A DNA stretch of 64,000 nucleotides from Diadema setosum (Eukaryota > Echinodermata > Echinoidea > Diadematoida > Diadematidae): positions 6,934,501-6,998,500 of the forward strand of contig CM067064.1 in the NCBI GenBank assembly GCA_033980235.1. Direction: 5' to 3'. The first letter of the stretch is position 1. Each line of letters opens with the position of its first letter. Positions 61,337-64,000 of the stretch are shown in pieces. The notes beneath the pieces were generated by a model. That model saw only the letters and a program-made list of their open reading frames with translations. It did no database searches and was not told the origin of the DNA. A program made the translations under genes and the position numbers.

Positions 61337-61660
61337 TGGGCCACTTGAAGTTTGAAGTTTGAAGTTTGATTTATTACTCAACGACCCTCATGGGGTATGG
61401 GAGTACAATGTCAATTGAAAATACACAAAATAGAAAATTTCAAACAAGAATGAACATATATACAAATATAATACAAATATATACAAGATATCAACATACT
61501 TTTCAAATAAAATTTGCATAAAAGTATGTTATACATAATATACTGGTACGCGCGCAAGCAAGAGTACGCCGTCCAGTGGCTAGTGATTATGACGTAACAA
61601 TGCACGTTTGTTTGGTTTGTATATGACAATGCAGTCAGACCGCAACGCTGCTGTTAATGA
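61337..61660 (-). mobile_element. LINE 3' end fragment, minus strand (possible)
   Basis: On the minus strand GAGGGTCGTTGAGTAATAAA is followed by CAAACTT repeats (61,345-61,369), the same arrangement as the 3' end of the 56,733-61,197 element (GTGAGTAAATAA then CAACTTT repeats). Only the 3' UTR is present. Confidence 0.5.
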
Positions 61661-63128
61661 GCTCAAATCAAAAATTTATCGTACGCGCAGGTTTTTGCGC
61701 ATGTCCTTCTCAGCACCCGAGATTTTGCGAGATAATTCAGAGACAAAGTGCATGGTCTACGAGATTCACTTATTGGCGACATGAAGATCTACTATCCGTG
61801 ACTAATTGACATGGTTTGTGAATACTTGAAATAAATCACACCTTTTAATGCTTACATTATACAAAATGAGCTTATGATACCATTATTCATATCTCTGCAT
61901 TATATCGATATTTTCCAAACGACCCTGAAACAAATTAGAACAAGGCTTTCTATTTATTGCCAACCCGACCCGTTCATAGGTTGAATCACCACATGAATAA
62001 TAGTCAACGTTTTAGATAATCCTGTTATAATAGCACACTAAGAACTGAATTGGTCCCTCGTTTAGAAAACAATAAAAATTGAAAGTCTCGTCGAGTAAAA
62101 ATCATAGTGTGGCAATTTGAGATACATGAATGATCATGCGCTCCCAGGGTATCATTAGATAAATTACTCAGCGATGAATACAGTAAATTAATAAGGAATA
62201 ATTACTCTAATACCAAAAAGAGAGCCCAAAAGAACTCATGTGTGCAAACTTAGTGCTAGATCTTTTATTATTGATTTGCATGCTATTTATTAATGCACTC
62301 TACTCTATCTAGTTGTGCCGGCAAAAAAAGTTCAAGCCAAAGTTGAGCTGTCGATCAGAGTGGAGTGTTGTTCTTGTTGTTTACGTGGAGATCTTGTCGC
62401 AGCTGCAGTTGCCTGCGCACACACACAAACACCATAGGGTCCTACACTGTCATCTACACACAGTGTATTACTGTTATGTAGAGTACACGTTTACTGTCAT
62501 TCCGCGAGGTGCGTTCAACTCTCCACTCAGAGGGAATTAACCAATCAGAAACGCGTATTCGCTGCAAACTGAAATCTCGTCAAAATTAACTGTACAACGC
62601 AATGATTTATTCGCCAACCTGACCCGTTCATAGGATCAGTCCACATAAAGTCATTATGTTTTCATAGAATGATATTTCCTCTTTCATTTTATATCTCTTC
62701 CATTTTGGTCCACCTTAATTTCGTCGGTCTAGTGTACCCCTTAAGAAGAATGAAAAATATGCAAATTTTGTGTTTTGTAATTTCCTTGTTCAGTATATTT
62801 TATATGTCATAATCTTTCAAGTGGTCGAATTTCATCAAAGTACAACTCTTCAGCTTTTTATCGATGTATAAATCATGAAGATTGATAATGTCGTTTAGAT
62901 TTACAGACACTCTAAAAATGTGGTCTCCCAGCTCATTACGTATTCATGTCCGCGAGGTCCATGCATACGCGTACGATAAATGCGAAGGCTTTTCAGGACG
63001 TTGCGGTCTGACTGAATGGCTTACGCTTCGGAGACACAGCCCGCACTGGATCCATATAACTAAGGAAAAATTGACCTAACAAAATGGCGGTGGTAGCAAG
63101 TTTTGGTGGCTGCGCATTTCCTGGGTGA
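61661..63128. other. Non-coding, nothing recognised
   Basis: No exon, RNA gene or further repeat ends. CCAACCTGACCCGTTCATAGG-like text occurs twice (about 61,961 and 62,613), a small direct repeat of unknown meaning. Confidence 0.45.
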
Positions 63129-63167
63129 ACACGCATTCCACTATGTTTTAGTTCGGTGCCTACAACC

Positions 63168-63421
63168 TGTCCGGACGCGTGTTTTTTTTAGACGGCACAG
63201 ATTGGGGAAACTAAAAATCTATCGGGGACCCTATCCCTAAACCTAACCCTAATCCTAATCCTAACCCTAACCATCAAACCCTAACCCTAACCCTAACCCC
63301 AACCCTAACCCTAACCCTAACCCTAACCAAAAACCCTAACCCAACGTTTTTCCCATAGGTTTAACACGCGCCATGCCCCAATCTGTGCCGTCTTAAAAAA
63401 AAAAAAAACGCTGTCCGGACA
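63168..63421. mobile_element. 254-bp inverted-repeat unit with telomere-like core
   Basis: Left arm TGTCCGGACGCGTG, T-tract, AGACGGCACAGATTGGGG; right arm the inverse, GCCCCAATCTGTGCCGTCTT, A-tract, CGCTGTCCGGACA. Between them is (CCCTAA)n with some variants, about 63,232-63,352. Arms are about 39 and 47 bases, differing mainly in homopolymer length. No convincing target duplication. Confidence 0.8.
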
Positions 63422-63439
63422 CCCAATGACTGGGTATAC

Positions 63440-64000
63440 AAGTAACCACAGTAGACCCGCATCCAGCATCCGCATCCTCCTCGGTCGTGCTATATCGTTT
63501 GGTGCTATCTACTCTACTAGAGATACTCTAACTTTTACACGTGGTATGTAAACGCCCGGTCAGTACACGCATCACCGAGATCCGGACAGAGTGCTGAGCT
63601 CCGCTCTGATCTGAGAGTGAGCTACTTGCGTACTTGTACTTCAGTAATATTTAGATGGCCATACGGTCCACTCTAGCTCTCATATGGGAGATAACATCCT
63701 TTGACTGGACCCCCTTACGACGGTATATAGCAAAGAGTATTAGTCTTTTGGTACTGTACCTCCAAGGATACCCTCTTAACTGGATTGCTCCATTTCCATG
63801 TCCTTGGGGGGACGGTGTATGGAAACGTAATCGTGTGACAAAGCGCGGAGCTCCCTAGCTCAGCTTCAAAACATGGGTCATCTCGATCATGGGTGGTGAT
63901 CAGATGCGGCAGCGTGGTGGTGGTGGATTCATTTTCATCTCTCTGACAGTCGACTCCAGTTTAGAGCGAAATCCTCAGGATCGGTAGTTCTCTTTCGTAC
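63440..64000. other. Right edge, nothing recognised
   Basis: Relatively single-copy-looking DNA with CpGs; the short plus-strand ORF at 63,655-63,858 has no similarity I recognise. Could be the edge of a neighbouring gene, but no evidence for it. Confidence 0.4.

Larger units (their letters stand above)
61198..63439. mobile_element. Remnant of a DNA element with inverted arms, split by LINEs
   Basis: A perfect 29-base inverted repeat, ACCGAACTAAAACATAGTGG plus AATGCGTGT, lies at 61,198-61,226 and inverse at 63,129-63,157. Outside it, the GTATACCC...TGTCCGGAC arm at 63,413-63,439 matches 54,868-54,891 in inverse. The order of the two blocks is the same in both arms, so the original element probably ran from 54,868 to 63,439 and the two LINEs (54,892-61,197) inserted into its left arm. 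The interior (61,227-63,128) has no ORF with recognisable similarity. Confidence 0.6.

Noticed and set aside
63232..63352. Chromosome end or true telomere
   Set aside because: The array is short, interrupted, bounded by inverted arms on both sides and followed by ordinary sequence.

Overview
This is a window of an animal (metazoan) nuclear genome: spliced exons with GT/AG borders and phase-1 introns, no bacterial gene layout, and dense transposon debris. The main gene encodes a tandem array of scavenger receptor cysteine-rich (SRCR) domains. Large multi-SRCR genes are greatly expanded in echinoderms and amphioxus. Together with the compact repeat families, this makes a marine deuterostome most likely, with an echinoderm my first guess; the species is not determined.

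Host gene. One large minus-strand gene runs from about 52,740 (5' side) down to 2,930 (3' side). I could define 19 exons encoding 16 consecutive SRCR domains, named D1 (N-terminal, 52,420-52,740) to D16 (2,930-3,238). Every exon has a usable AG acceptor and GT donor. Every domain unit starts and ends in phase 1, and the joined exons total 5,292 bases (1,764 codons) with no stop at any junction. Thirteen domains are single exons. Three (D3, D6, D10) are split by a phase-0 intron at the identical place, just before the V-V/I-C-R/S-Q-L motif. All domains keep six cysteines (group A pattern). Ten are canonical, with an acidic CDD motif and an HxxD(A/V)xV-type motif before the last cysteine; six (D1, D2, D4, D5, D13, D14) are divergent and lack the second motif. 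The signal-peptide exon, any transmembrane exon and both transcript ends were not found, so the gene model is partial at both ends.

Introns and flanks. Almost everything else is mobile DNA. (1) Palindromic elements bounded by TTAA (piggyBac-like target), in at least six families called A, B, C, D, E and P here; several are chained with a single shared TTAA between them or nested. (2) 'Paragraph' elements (families G, H, I, J, plus shorter K and L) with short inverted ends, internal tandem paragraphs of 130-320 bases and GGAC/GACC-rich tails. Family I repeats an RFX X-box-like motif; G and H repeat nuclear-receptor DR1-like motifs. (3) A 3.2-kb non-autonomous element with PIF/Harbinger-like ends and a TTA duplication at 34,045-37,249, with its empty site still visible 116 bases downstream. 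(4) pogo-like and TACTGTATA-type MITEs, and tRNA-derived SINE composites. (5) Non-LTR retrotransposons: a 600-codon reverse transcriptase ORF at 54,793-56,595, a 4.5-kb element with endonuclease and reverse transcriptase at 56,733-61,197 broken by a stop and frameshifts, and several 5'-truncated fragments.

Right end (54.8-64 kb). No host gene was recognised here. Two non-LTR elements sit inside what looks like an older DNA element whose inverted arms survive at 54,868-54,891 / 61,198-61,226 and 63,129-63,157 / 63,413-63,439. The right arm also holds a 254-base inverted-repeat unit with a telomere-like CCCTAA core.
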